DNA from: Sciurus carolinensis
Lineage: Eukaryota; Chordata; Mammalia; Rodentia; Sciuridae
Assembly (NCBI RefSeq): GCF_902686445.1
Contig: NC_062229.1
Location: forward strand, 2,691,003-2,755,002
Length of the DNA: 64,000 nucleotides
Reading direction: 5' to 3'
Shown: piece by piece, positions 44,883 to 55,620 of the stretch
Layout: every line of letters starts with the position of its first letter
Position numbering within the stretch: position 1 is the first letter of the stretch
Made by a program: the position numbers and the translations under genes
Notes under the pieces: generated by a model
What the model was told of the DNA's origin: nothing
What the model saw: only the letters and a program-made list of their open reading frames with translations
The model's database searches: none

Positions 44883-45081
44883 TGTGTTCCATCTCACTTT
44901 ACACATCTGGCACATGTCCTGTGACGCTGTAAGACATCGATGTATCTCATAGCACAAAGCAGGGCGTATCACGCACTGTCGCAGGAACGTTCTGTCGCGC
45001 CGAATCCGTGTGCCTGTGACCTACATACTGGGTCGTCGACTGTGGCGCGCTGCGTGTATCTGTGCTCTGGGCGGCTGTGTC

Positions 45082-45150
45082 CACTTTTTTTTTCCCCCTG
45101 CGGTGTGGGGACAGAGCCAGGGCCTTGTGCCTGTCAAGCAAGCACTACGG
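45082..45150 (-). mobile_element. ID-type SINE fragment
   Basis: T-rich start then GCGGTGTGGGGACAGAGCCAGG...CAAGCAAGCACTAC. Confidence 0.65.
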
Positions 45151-45530
45151 TTTGGATGTGAGGTGTCCCCAAAAGCTCAAGTGTGAGACGCTACAAAGGA
45201 GGCTCAGAGGAGTCAGGGGAGCCTTCACCCCAACACGCACGGATCCCTGGTCCTGGTGGGACGGACTGGGTGGGCTCAGGCGGTGGGTGCGGTGGAGGGG
45301 TGGTCCCGGGGCCGTTGGGGTGTCTATTTGGTGAGTGTCTCTGCTTCCTGGTGTCCTGAGCTGCTTCCTCCACCCTGAGGTCCTGCTTCACCTCAAGCCT
45401 GGAGGGTTGGAGCCCGCTCTCGGTGGGTGGTCCGGGCCTCCGAAACGCCGAGCCCTAAAGCAAACTCTTCCTTCTCTAACATTGTTCTTGTCAAGTCTTT
45501 CAGTCACAGCGGCAGATGAGTTGGGTCAAA
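45142..45530 (+). mobile_element. ERVL-MaLR-type LTR, sense
   Basis: TACGGTTTGGATGTGAGGTG...CCCAAAAGCTCAAGTGTGAGACG at the 5' side, then TGTCCTGAGCTGCTTCC and CTTGTCAAGTCTTTCAGTCACAGCG at the 3' side. Near full-length solo LTR with no coding sequence. Confidence 0.8.
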
Positions 45531-45742
45531 CACCCTGGGTGTCTGTGACTCGCACAGGCAGACAGAAGTGGACAGACGAAACTGCCGAGGAATCTGGGTA
45601 AGGACTCCGCCTACTGCCTTGGCAGTTTTCTACACGCTTGGAACCGTATCAGAGTAAAGAGGTTAAAAAAACTCAGTGCAAGGTTGAATATTCGATGATC
45701 ACTCAGTGCAGTTCGCCACGTTAACAACCGTAAAAGAAAAAC

Positions 45743-45960
45743 CAGCAGGGCGTGGTGGCCGCGCCTGTTGTCGCCGAGACTCAGGAGGCTGAGGCAGGAG
45801 GATGGCAAGTTTGAGGCCAAACTGGGCAACTTAGTGAGGCCCTGTCTCAAATATTAAAATATAAGGGCTGGAGATGAGGCTCAGTGGGAAAATGCCCTGG
45901 ATTCAGTTCCCATTATCCAAAAAAAAAAAAAAGGAAGAAAGGAAGGAAGGAAGGAAAAGA
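45743..45960 (+). mobile_element. Squirrel B1-ID type SINE
   Basis: AGGGCGTGGTGGCCGCGCC...GAGGCTGAGGCAGGAGGATG...ACTGGGCAACTTAGTGAGGC then GGGCTGGAGATGAGGCTCAG and an A13/GGAA tail. Confidence 0.92.
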
Positions 45961-46370
45961 AAGACAGACGTACAGACTGGATAAGTACATTCTCAGAAAA
46001 CTAGTAACAGAAGGGAATTTTCTCCACCTGATAAAGGAGCCTGTGAACCGTGCGCTAACCCTGTTCTCGATGGCAGGAGACTCGATGCCTTCGCCCTAGC
46101 GGGGGAGTGAGCCAGAAATGTCCACTCCTGCCGCTTGCTTCGTTTGACGTTGGCTGAGGTTCTAGCAAGTAGCAGGCCTCCGCGTAGGAAGAAGAAGCCG
46201 CCCGGTTCACGGGTGGCGTGGCATTCGTCAGAGAACCCACGGCATCTGCAAAAGTCACTGGAACTAAGACAGCTGAGGATTCAGGATCGACACAAGACGC
46301 GCGTCCTGTGTCTACGTCCTAGGCACAAACGGTCAGAAAGTGAAGTCAGAAGTTAACGTTAAAAAACGTG
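45960..46370 (+). mobile_element. L1 ORF2 remnant, left part
   Basis: The text TTTTCTCCACCTGATAAAGGAG (46018), GATGCCTTCGCCC (46084), GAAATGTCCACTCCTGCC (46114) and GAGGTTCTAGCAAG (46155) keeps the order of the reverse-transcriptase region of L1 ORF2. It is frameshifted and stop-ridden. It continues beyond the SINE at 46375-46572. Confidence 0.75.
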
Positions 46371-46374
46371 TAAC

Positions 46375-46572
46375 TAGCTGGGCTCGGTGGCCACTCCTGT
46401 AATGTGAGGCAGGAGGATCATGAGTTCAAGGTCAGTCTCAGCAAATTAGCGAGGCTAATTTGGGTAACTCAGGGAGACCCTGTCTCTAGATGAAATACAA
46501 AAAACGGACTGGGGATGTGGCTGGGGGGTGAAGCGCCCCTGGGTTCAATCCCTGGAAACAAAAATATATGTT
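46375..46572 (+). mobile_element. Squirrel B1-ID type SINE nested in L1
   Basis: GCTCGGTGGCCACTCCTGTAATG...CAAGGTCAGTCTCAGCAAATTAGCGAGG...CTGGGGATGTGGCTGGGGGG...GGGTTCAATCCCTGG. Confidence 0.9.
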
Positions 46573-47500
46573 TTAAAAACCGTAAGGAGAACCCCAACGA
46601 AAGATGTGCAACATCAGCACACTGCAAACTCCGAAATGATTTTTAGAGATGTTAAAAAACTAAATCAGTGGAGAGCGGGATCCGGTCCTCGGGCGGCAGA
46701 CCCAGGGCAACGGGTTATCCGCTGCCCGACCCGTCTCTCTTCAGTGCAATTCCAACAATAACACGCTTTTGCGGAAGTGGGCACGCTGCCGTGGAACGCA
46801 CGGGGACGCAAAATGGCCAGGATCCCGCTGGAGAATCACGTGGAGGACGGGAAGGGCAGTCGGACGAGCCACGGCGCGGCTTGCGCAGGACGCACCCGCG
46901 GAGAGGCCACCTGAGGCACCTGGGGAACCCTCGGCCCCACACCGGAAGGCCACGGCGTGACCGCCGAGTGGACCCCACCAGAGCAAGCTCCCTGGGCACG
47001 AGGGCAGCAACGGAAGGGCAACTCCGAAAGGGCCACAGCGCCAGATCCTGGCGGGAGTGAGGTGGCAGCCGCTCCCGAGGACAGGTCAGTGCTGGTGACA
47101 CAACCACCAGGATGCGCCCTGTCTGTGGCCAGCGACGCCCTCCCGGGTGTTTCCCTGAAAGACGGCGTCCACACTGTGGGCCTGCGGCTACCGCGTCACA
47201 GAGGCCCAAAGGTGGGGGACGACAGGACGTCTTCAGGGGCAAAGCACAGCGGTCCTCACGCCCTCAGCACCACGCGGAAATGAGCGCCGTGTGCAGGAAG
47301 GACGCGGAGAACCTGGTGGGAGAGGCCGAGCGAGTGGAGGGGGCCGGGGGGCGGTGACGGGGAGGGCCACGGGGAGGGCCACGGGGAGGGCCACGGACAC
47401 CAGGGAGTTTTAGGGCAGTGACGTCTGTGGTGGAGATGTGTCCCCCGCACCTCTGTCCAGCCTGAGGGATGGACACCCTGGAGCAAGCGGTGGGCTTCAC
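46573..47500 (+). mobile_element. L1 ORF2 remnant, right part, strongly GC-shifted
   Basis: CACACTGCAAACTCCGAAATGATTT, TTCAGTGCAATTCCAACAATAAC and GCAAAATGGCCAGGATCCC (46809) follow ORF2 further downstream. Beyond about 46830 the sequence becomes CpG-rich and hard to align. The frame 46668-47060 is not a real gene. A 12-bp tandem unit (GGGAGGGCCACG, three copies) lies at 47358-47395. Confidence 0.6.
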
Positions 47501-47644
47501 TGCCCTGGAGGGATTGCCGACCTCATGCGGTAAATGGTGCAGGTTCCCCTGGGGACAAAAAACAGATTTGAACTAGGTAGAGGTGTGAGCTTTAACATGG
47601 GGCTCTTGTGTGCTTCACTTTTCAAAATCAAAAAATCCACGCAC

Positions 47645-47850
47645 GAGCGGGCAGGGTGGCCACGCCTGTCGTCCCAGAGACTCGGGAGGCTGAGGCAGGA
47701 GGATCACAAGTTCAAGGCCAGCCTCAGCAACTTAGCGAGGCCCTAAACAACTCTGACTCAAAATAAAAAATTTCAGAAGGGGTTGGGGATGTGGCTCCGT
47801 GGTTGATCACCCCTGGGTTCAATCCCTGGACCCAAAACACAAAACCAACC
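47645..47850 (+). mobile_element. Squirrel B1-ID type SINE
   Basis: GGGCAGGGTGGCCACGCCTG...GAGGCTGAGGCAGGAGGATC...CAGCCTCAGCAACTTAGCG...GGGTTGGGGATGTGGCTCCG...GGTTCAATCCCTGGACC: one of the most complete copies in the window. Confidence 0.95.
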
Positions 47851-50800
47851 AAACAAACCATGGCAAAGATCTCCCCTCGAGAGAGAGCGGCGCCCTGCCG
47901 TCCCGACACTTCCGGGGGGGCTGGAGCAGGGCCCCCTCTTCAGATCTTCAGCGGGAGGCAGAACACATCCGTCGCTGGCGGCCGGGGCTGTGGGTCACCT
48001 CGGCCACGTGGCCCTGCCACGGAAGACCCCGCGCCACTCCCCGCACGTGGCGGGGCGGGCGTGACCGTGCAGACTTCCCGCGACCCTGGGAAGGCGGCGG
48101 GCACAGCCTGCCTCTCCCCTCGCTGCGCCTGCCCTCAGCCTCCGCTGAAGCTCCCTGGGCTGCAGAGCTGGGCTCTGCCTCCTCCGTCGGGGGCGGGAAG
48201 GGCCCGGGCACCCGGATCAGGGACGCTCCAGAGGAGGGACGTGCGCCAGTGTTGGTGGCACAGCGAACGCTGCCTCACAGATGCCGCGAGTCCCGCGACC
48301 TGCGCAAGGACGGCTCCTGCAGCGGTTCGTCCTGGGCGTCCGTGGCCGCCCAGCGTTGGTGGCGGCTCTGGAGCACATCCCCGTGTCTGCGCCCGGCTCA
48401 GAGGCGGCTCGCGCCCCTCGGGAGCGGGACCTGGCGGCGTCCTTCCAGCCAGCAGACGTCCACGGCAGGGCTGCCCGTGGCCTGCAGGGCTGCGTGGCCG
48501 GAGGCTCCCGGCCCACAGTGCCCCGGGGAGCCCGTGCCTGCCGCGAGGGTGCCCAGCTGCAGGAGCCACACCGTGAGGACCGCCCAGCGCAATCCACGCG
48601 CGGCCACGGCCAGTGACGTGGCACGTTTCCTTCACCGTCCTCCCAAAACCCCAGCCTCATCCCCGACGCCTGGTCCAGTTCCTCCTCCTCTAGCCGGGGG
48701 CCAGCAGGGCCCCGAGCTCACGGCCCCCTCCCGCCAGCCCGGGTTCCGGGAAGGGCGTGTGCCCCCTGCGTGCCCAGCCTCCCCGCTGCCTGGCATAGGG
48801 CGGGCGCTGCCGTGCCCGGAACGTGGCCGGACAGGCCATTAACGAAGGCAGGCGGCCCTTCGGGCTGCGGGGCTGCGGGAACTCGAGGTCCAGGGGCCCC
48901 GGGGACGGGAGCTGCGCTCAGGCTGTTTCTTAGAAACGGAGCCGTCGCGTTTCCCAGCGAACAGGCTGTTCCCGGAGAGGAGGCGACTAGTAAACAGCCC
49001 GGCCGCCGGGCACCTGGTAACAGGATGCTCGCGGCCAGAGCCTGGCGGGCAGGGCCCTCCGCTCCAGGCTACCTGCCGAGGACCGTCCACGTCCTGCCCC
49101 ACGCCTCCTCGATGCCAGGGGCCAGGAAGCGGGGCCCTTCTTTGCTGGTGGAAGGCCGGTCTGGAGGTCAAGGTGGCCTCTTGCACCTGCAGACGCCCCA
49201 GGGGACGCTGGGGAAAGGGGTCTGCACGTGGTCTCTCCCCTCCCCGTGGCGTCAGGTTGCGCAGCTTCCTCACGGGGCAGGTTCCCCAGGCGGGGCAGCT
49301 CCCCACCCAGAGAGCAGGCGCCTGACGGCCGGGCTCCCCCGGCCACGCCGCCCAGCCACGCAGCCCGGCCACGCCGCGGGTCAAATTCCCTCCTCCCTGC
49401 GGCTCCCGCCCCTCTGCCCGGCCACGTGGCCACCCCTGCTGTGTCTGCCATGCCCCCGCCCTGCAGTCTTCCCGACCCCTCCCAGGCTGGGGTGTGGCTC
49501 AGGGGCAGCAGCTGCCTAGCCTGAGGCTGGGCTCCATTCAGCCCCAGGAGAGGGAGAGGGATGAGGGGAGGCACCTCCGGCCGGGAGCTCCCGCACCCCT
49601 TTCCCGGCTCCGCTTCTCCAGGTCCGACGCCCGGGCTCTGTGACTGGAGTGCCCCAGCTCCGGGCGCCCTGTGCCCCGCACCCTGCTGCCCCGTGGCCAG
49701 GTGCAGGGAGGCCCTGGCTCGGGATTCCTGTGGCCCTCGGAGCCCGTGTCCCCGTGCACGGCAGCGCGGTGTCCGCGCGGCACCCGCATCCTCCGCACAC
49801 CGCGCCTCAATACGACTCGGAGCCGAGGCCACAGGACGTGGCGGGAACACCCGGCATGGTCTCGCCCTGTTGCTGAGGGGACGGCCACGCAGGCCAGGCT
49901 GCCCACGTCCCGCAGATGCTCCCTCCCTGGTTGCTGGCCCGGGCTGTCCGTTTTCAGGGACGGGGTCTTGACAGAGGCGATTGAGGCAGAACAGGCCACG
50001 TGGCCTCCATCCAGAGGACCGAGGTCCCTATCGGAAGAGCCAGGACACGAGGGATGCGCATCGCAGGAAAGGCTTCGAGGGGACAAGGCATGGGTGTGGG
50101 CAGCGGCTCCTCGATTGGTCCTCGGCTGCGGCCTCCAGCTCTGCGACCGCCCGTCCGCTGTGCGGTCCCCTGGCCGGCTGGACTCTCCGTGATCGACCCA
50201 GCCGACCAGCGTCCGGGCTTCCAGCCTCCCCACTGCAGCCAGAGTCCGGTGCTGGGCGCGGGGCCTGCCCGTTCCTTGCGCCTCTCCCAGCGAGGGCTGT
50301 GCATCTCCGCCGAGTGCCCAGGGAGCCCTGAGCCCGCCCTGTCTCGGGCAGGGTCATCTTGGGGTCTGTGCTAATATTTTCTTTATTCTTTTGAATACTT
50401 AAAATACGTTTCCATTTAAAACATCATAAAGCCCCGGGTAGGATTTGGCACTTCCCTCACCGTCCCTGCTGCCTCCCTGAGCCACATAGATGGTCCTGGC
50501 CCTGCTCTGCGCGAGCTGCCCCTGTCTCATGACTCCTGGGGTGCGCTGGGGTGGCGGGGGCGCCGAGCAAGGCGGGCGAGCTTGGCGGGTGGACTTTGGT
50601 GGCCGGGGAGCCACGGAAGCCGAGAGTCTGCAAAGGGAACGGTCGCCCGGTACAGCCCGAGGTCATAACCAAAGAGCAGCCCCCACCGTGCGTCCGCGTG
50701 GCTGCCTCCTCGGAGGCCGAAGAAGGGGGGCTGGCGAGACCCTGGGGTGCGGGCACTGGGGTCCTGGGCAGCCAGCGCCACGGCTGTCAGAAAGTCTTCC
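47851..50800. other. Intergenic, very GC-rich with weak CpG islands, no gene seen
   Basis: CpG content is high from 47930 to 49000. Open frames of 250-350 codons run on both strands (for example 47799-48842 + and 48987-49850 -), but these have no domain, no conserved start and biased composition (Arg, Pro, Gly, Ala). An unknown noncoding transcript is possible. Confidence 0.45.
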
Positions 50801-50809
50801 CAGGAGCAG

Positions 50810-50975
50810 GACGCGGTGGCCAGGCCCATCGTCCCAGCGGCTCAGGGGCTGAGGCCGAGGGTTGCAGTGCAAGGACAACCTCAGCAACTTAGCTTCACCC
50901 CGTCTCCAAACAAAACTGAAAAGACCTGGGGTGTGGCTCAGCGGTCAAGCGCCTGGGTTCGATCCCCAGTGACGA
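50810..50975 (+). mobile_element. Squirrel B1-ID type SINE
   Basis: CAGGACGCGGTGGCCAGGCCC...GGACAACCTCAGCAACTTAGC...CTGGGGTGTGGCTCAGCGG...GGGTTCGATCCCCAGTGAC. Confidence 0.88.
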
Positions 50976-51029
50976 AAAGTGAATTAATAAATTACATTAA
51001 ATCAGATTAAATCAAACTAAAAGGAGCAA

Positions 51030-51108
51030 AAAGCAGGGAGCCCTGGCAGCTCAGTGGGGCACCGTGCCCAGCAGTGCGAGGCCCCGGGCACCACCCAGCA
51101 CCGGGAAG
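51030..51108 (+). mobile_element. ID-type SINE fragment
   Basis: GAGCCCTGGCAGCTCAGTGGGG...GCAGTGCGAGGCCCCGGGC...CCCAGCACC. Confidence 0.65.
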
Positions 51109-51775
51109 GGTGGGGGGTGAGCTTCCCGCTGGAACGTGCCTTTCATTGAGCGCCTGCTCTGTGCTAGGCCAGCCCCGGGAGGGACACAGGCCCCATCTGT
51201 CCTGCTAGAGTTTCACAGCGAGAGGGAGACCCAGAAAAAATGTCCTACGTGTACATTATGTAGCAGGTGTGGCTGGAAATGGATCTAAGCTGTGGGACAA
51301 CGACGGCGTGGACGTGGGGCGGGCGTGGCTGAGGCAGAGCGGCCACTTCCCTGGGGTAAATGTTCCCACCAGGCAGGACTTGCCTGCCGCTGGAAGGGAG
51401 GCAGCACAGCTCCCTCAGTCTGGGATGGGCAAATACACCTCAGTGGTCCCCTGAGATCAAAATGGAGCTGGAAGCCCGGCCGCCTGTGTTGCACAGTGCC
51501 CTTCTTGGGCTTCCATGTGTGGGATACGTGCTCTCCACTGTGGTTCAGTCGCCTACCGCGGGCTAAGCCTGGGGACCCTGCCTGCTGCCTGGACCAGCGG
51601 AGGGCAGAGGAACGTGGCGCGGGGCGGGGCATCTACCCTGATCACACAGTGCCCGAACGGACTTGGCAGGCGGTGAGGGACTGTAGTGCCCTCTTCCCAG
51701 CAGGCCCATGCCATAGATATAACCAGCCTCAGGAACGTAGTTAAGGGTGATTCGTAGTAAAAGAATTAGGCAGTG

Positions 51776-51975
51776 CGCAGGGCGGTGGCGCGCACCGTGA
51801 TTACAGCAGCTGGGAGGCTGAGGAAGGAGGATCGCAAGTTTGAGGCCAGCCTCAGCAACCTAGCGCGAGACCCTGTCTCAAAACAAAATTTAAAAAGGGA
51901 CCGCGGGTGTGGTTCAGTGGTAAATGGCCCCTGGGTTCAATCCCTGGTACCAAAAAGAAAAAAAGAAGAAAGAAA
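51776..51975 (+). mobile_element. Squirrel B1-ID type SINE
   Basis: GCAGGGCGGTGGCGCGCACC...GGGAGGCTGAGGAAGGAGG...CAGCCTCAGCAACCTAGCG...GGGTGTGGTTCAGTGG...GGGTTCAATCCCTGGTACC. Confidence 0.95.
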
Positions 51976-52029
51976 AGCGGTGATGTTTCGGTGTTCACCG
52001 CCTCTGTCGCAGGATCTCTCGGTGAAGAC

Positions 52030-52600
52030 TGCGGTCTAGCCCTGCGCGCTGGCGGGGACTAGCACGGGGCTGGTAAAACCCCGACACTGCGCAGTGGCGG
52101 AGTGGCTCGGGTGGCCGGCCCGCCAGCTCCGGCTGCTGGGGGAGAATCTGAGAGGGCGAGGCCGGGCCGCAGCCTCAGCACGCAGGCGCGCTCTGCGGCA
52201 GCGCTGCGCAGGGGGACGCGCCCGCGGTCCCCAAACCTCGCTCGCTCCGCCCCTGCGGCTGTCTCCTCCGCAGGGCGCGCGAGTCCAGGGCCAGCCGGCC
52301 ATTTTCCAGACCTGTGCAGATCCCCGTGTCTGCCTCCTCGCTGACCGCGGGCCGGGAACCCAGCCCGGTCCCTCATCCTCCGGGTCCCCTGGGTGGCAGT
52401 CAGGCGCGCCTCCCACCCAGAGTCAGAAAAGCCAGCTGGCGAGGCTGAGCGCAGTCAGGGCCTCCGTGCCTGGACACCCGAGGCAAGACCAGCGAGGGGA
52501 ACCGAGGGCCGGCCTGGACTCCAGCGCCTGGAGCGCCGGCCAGCGCTGCCCAGAGAGGCGAGGAGCCGCGGCGCGGCGCAGGGCCACGGGATGCCCCAGG
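52030..52600. promoter_or_regulatory. CpG island, unassigned promoter candidate
   Basis: CpG-dense. It begins with a perfect NRF1-type palindrome-like site (CACTGCGCAGTGG, 52085-52097) and contains further TGCGCAG cores (52204-52210) and GCCATTTTCC. No protein-coding exon is recognisable. It ends abruptly at an AT-rich stretch (52620-52670). Confidence 0.5.
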
Positions 52601-52885
52601 ACTCTTTGCTCTGGTCTAAATGGCGAATTATATGTAACATTGACCTAAATTAAAAATAATCATACAGACGACAGGAGCTGACTTCACCCTCACGGAAGAG
52701 ACTGTCGTGAGGTTGCTGTTCGAAGGCTCCCTGTGCGGGCATCCCTGCCGCCCGTGAACCCTACCATGACATGGTCGATGGTCGCCATGGAGTGCCTGAC
52801 GTGGCCATGGTGACTCTGCTGCCCCTAGTCGTGCACTGGCTCGGCCTCTGTGGCCACAGAACTTCTGCTCACTCCCACGCCCCTG

Positions 52886-53066
52886 CTTTGATACCTGAGA
52901 CCGAACCCCGGGGGTCTTGACGCCAGCCGCATCCCCAGCCCCTTGTTGTATTTCATTTAGAGACAGGGTCTCTCTGAGTTGCTTAGGGCCTCACTGTGTT
53001 GCTGAGGCTGGCTTTGCACTTGTGATCCTCCTGCCTCAGCCTCCCAAACTGCTGTCACCGCACCAG
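52886..53066 (-). mobile_element. Squirrel B1-ID type SINE
   Basis: TTTGATACCTGAGACCGAACC...ACAGGGTCTCTCTGAGTTGC...CCTGCCTCAGCCTCCCAAAC. Confidence 0.88.
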
Positions 53067-53069
53067 CTT

Positions 53070-53740
53070 CTGCTCACTTCTCATTGGCTGGGCTCAGTCA
53101 GGTCACGTCTGGCTGCAGAGGGAACCTGGGAACAGCCCTTTTTATTCTGAGCAGCCCCTGAGGTGACCCAGCCCCTACTGGGAGGAAGGTGAGATCAGGT
53201 TGAGGGTGACGTGCAGCAGCGAATGTGTACCCATCCTAACATAAAATCCTCCACCCACAACCCCGGGCTCCCCCACCCTTCCCCAGCCAAGGCCTCTACC
53301 AGCGAGGGTGGACCATCTGCCTCTCCTGGAGGCAGGCAGCAGCTCTCCTGGCCTGGGGAGCGAGCCCCGGGGTTTTCCGTCTCCTTCCTCCATGCAGGAT
53401 GACCTGGGCCACATGGCATCCCCGTGTCCAGCCGTTTCTGGGCCTCCCAAGCAATCCCCTCCAGCTGTCCAGCACACATCCGCACCCTTGTCCTCGGGCC
53501 AAAGCCCCTGTAGCCAGAGATAGGGACACGATTTCTGGTTAAGCACGAGATGGAGAAGACGACTTTATTGCCACAGCACTCGTTCTTCCCAGGGCTGCCG
53601 GCGTAGTCACGCGTAGGGGATGGGGTGTTCCCCGAACCTCGTCACCATGTGAAATCAGGTGTCACGCAGGGCAACACAGAGCCTGGACAGACCACAACCC
53701 GCGAGCCACATGGAGTGTGTGTGCCTGTAGTGAGGGACAT
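53070..53740. other. Intergenic, no gene seen
   Basis: No repeat family recognised. GACTTTATTGCC near 53559 would read CAATAAAG on the minus strand, a possible poly(A) signal, but no exon accompanies it. Confidence 0.4.
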
Positions 53741-53744
53741 AGGC

Positions 53745-55620
53745 ACCATGGTGGTGGTGATGATGATGTAACAGTGGTCATGCTCACGACGATGGTGACG
53801 GCACCCAGGGTCACGATGTGAAGATGATACTGGTGATGACGGTGGTGATTAGGATCACGACAGCACTCAGGGTCATGGAGGTGGTTTTGAGGTGACAGTG
53901 GTGATGGTGATAGTGAAAATGATGGTGATGATGGAGCTGATCATCATGGTGATGGTGATGATGGAGCTGATCATCATGGTGATGGTGGTGGCAACATGGT
54001 GGTGGTGGTGATGGTAGTGGTGATGGTGATGGTGATGGTGATGGTGGTGATGGTGGTGGCAACATGGTGGTGGTGGTGGTGGTGGTGGTGGTGGTGGTGG
54101 TGGTGATGGTGGTGATGGTGATGGTGATGGTGGTGATGGTGGTGGCAACATGGTGGTGGTGGTGATGGTGATGGTGATGGTGATGGTGGTGATGGTGGTG
54201 GCAACATGGTGGTGGTGGTGGTGGTGATGGTGATGGTGGTGATGGTGGTGGCAACATGGTGGTGGTGGTGGTGGTGGTGATGGTGATGGTGATGGTGGTG
54301 ATGGTGGTGGCAACATGGTGGTGGTGGTGGTGGTGGTGATGGTGATGGTGATGGTGATGGTTGGTGATGGTAGTGATGGTGATGGTGATGGTTATGGTGG
54401 TGATGGTGATGGTGATGGTTATGGTGGTGATGGTGATGGTGATGGTTATGGTGGTGATGGCGATGGCGATGGTGATGGTGGTAATGGTGGTGGTGGTGAT
54501 GGTGGTGGTTAGTGATGGTGATAGTGATGGTGATGGTGATGGTTGGTGATGGTAGTGATGGTGGTGGTGATGGTGATGGTAGTGATGGTGATGGTGATGG
54601 TTATGGTGGTGATGGTGATGGTGATGGTTATGGTGGTGATGGTGATGGCAATGGTGGTCATTGGTGATGGTGATAGTGATGGTGATGGTGGTGGTTGGTG
54701 ATGGTAGTGATGGTGGTGGTGATGGTGGTGATGGTGATGGTGGTGGTGGTGATGGTGGTGGTGATGGTGGTGATGGTGATGGTGGTGGTGACGGTGGTGA
54801 TGGTAGTGATGGTGGTGGTGATGGTGATGGTGATAGTGATGGTGGTGATGGTAGTGATGGTGGTGGTGATGGTGATGGTGGTGATGGTGATGGTGATGGT
54901 GGTGGTTGGTGATGGTGGTGATGGTGGTGATGGTGGTGGTGATGGTGGTGATTGTGGTGATGGTGGTGGTGGTGGTGATGGTGGTGGTGGTGGTGATGGT
55001 GGTGATGGTGATGGTGATGGTGGTAGTGGTGATGGTGGTGGTGATGGTGGTGGTGGTGATGGTGATGGTGATGGTGGTGGTGGTGATGGTGATGGTGGTG
55101 GTGATGGTAGTGATGGTGGTGATGGTGATGGTGATGGTGGTGGTGGTGATAGTGATGGTGATGGTGGTGGTTGGTGATGGTGGTGATGGTGGTGGTGGTG
55201 GTGGTGATGGTGGTGATGGTGGTGATGGTGGTGGTGGTGGTGATGGTGGTGGTGATGGTGGTGATGGTGGTGATGGTGGTGATGGTGATGGTGATGGTGG
55301 TAGTGGTGATGGTGGTGGTGATGGTGGTGGTGGTGATGGTGGTGGTGGTGATGGTGGTGGTGATGGTGGTGGTGGTGATGGTGATGGTGATGGTGGTGGT
55401 GGTGATGGTGGTGATGGTGGTGATGGTGGTGGTGATGGTGGTGGTGATGGTGGTGGTGGTGATGGTGGTAGAGATGGTGGTGGTGGTGATGGTGGTGGTG
55501 GTGATGGTGGTGGTGATGGTGGTGGTGGTGATGGTGATGGTGATGGTGATGGTAGTGATGGTGGTGGTGATGGTGATGTGATAATGGTGGTGATGGTGGT
55601 GGTGATGTGGGTAGTGATGG
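53745..55620 (+). repeat. GGTGAT-type minisatellite, about 1.9 kb
   Basis: A G/T/A-only array of GGT, GAT and AGT triplets and hexamers. It is layered: a 30-bp unit containing GATGGAGCTGATCATCATG twice (53925-53985); a block punctuated by six GGCAACATGG insertions starting 53990, 54058, 54144, 54200, 54250 and 54309; a 27-bp unit with GGTTATGGTGG at 54390, 54417 and 54444; then simpler GGTGGT/GATGGT to 55620. The absence of stop codons gives open frames of up to 399 codons (His/Thr/Pro/Ser on minus; Val/Met or Asp/Gly on plus) that are not genes. Confidence 0.97.

Noticed and set aside
46668..47060. A 130-codon frame that looks like a small Arg-rich protein.
   Set aside because: The underlying DNA continues an L1 ORF2 relic and is out of frame with it.
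53555..53570. Reverse-strand CAATAAAG as a poly(A) signal of a minus-strand gene.
   Set aside because: No upstream minus-strand exon, splice site or conserved protein was found.
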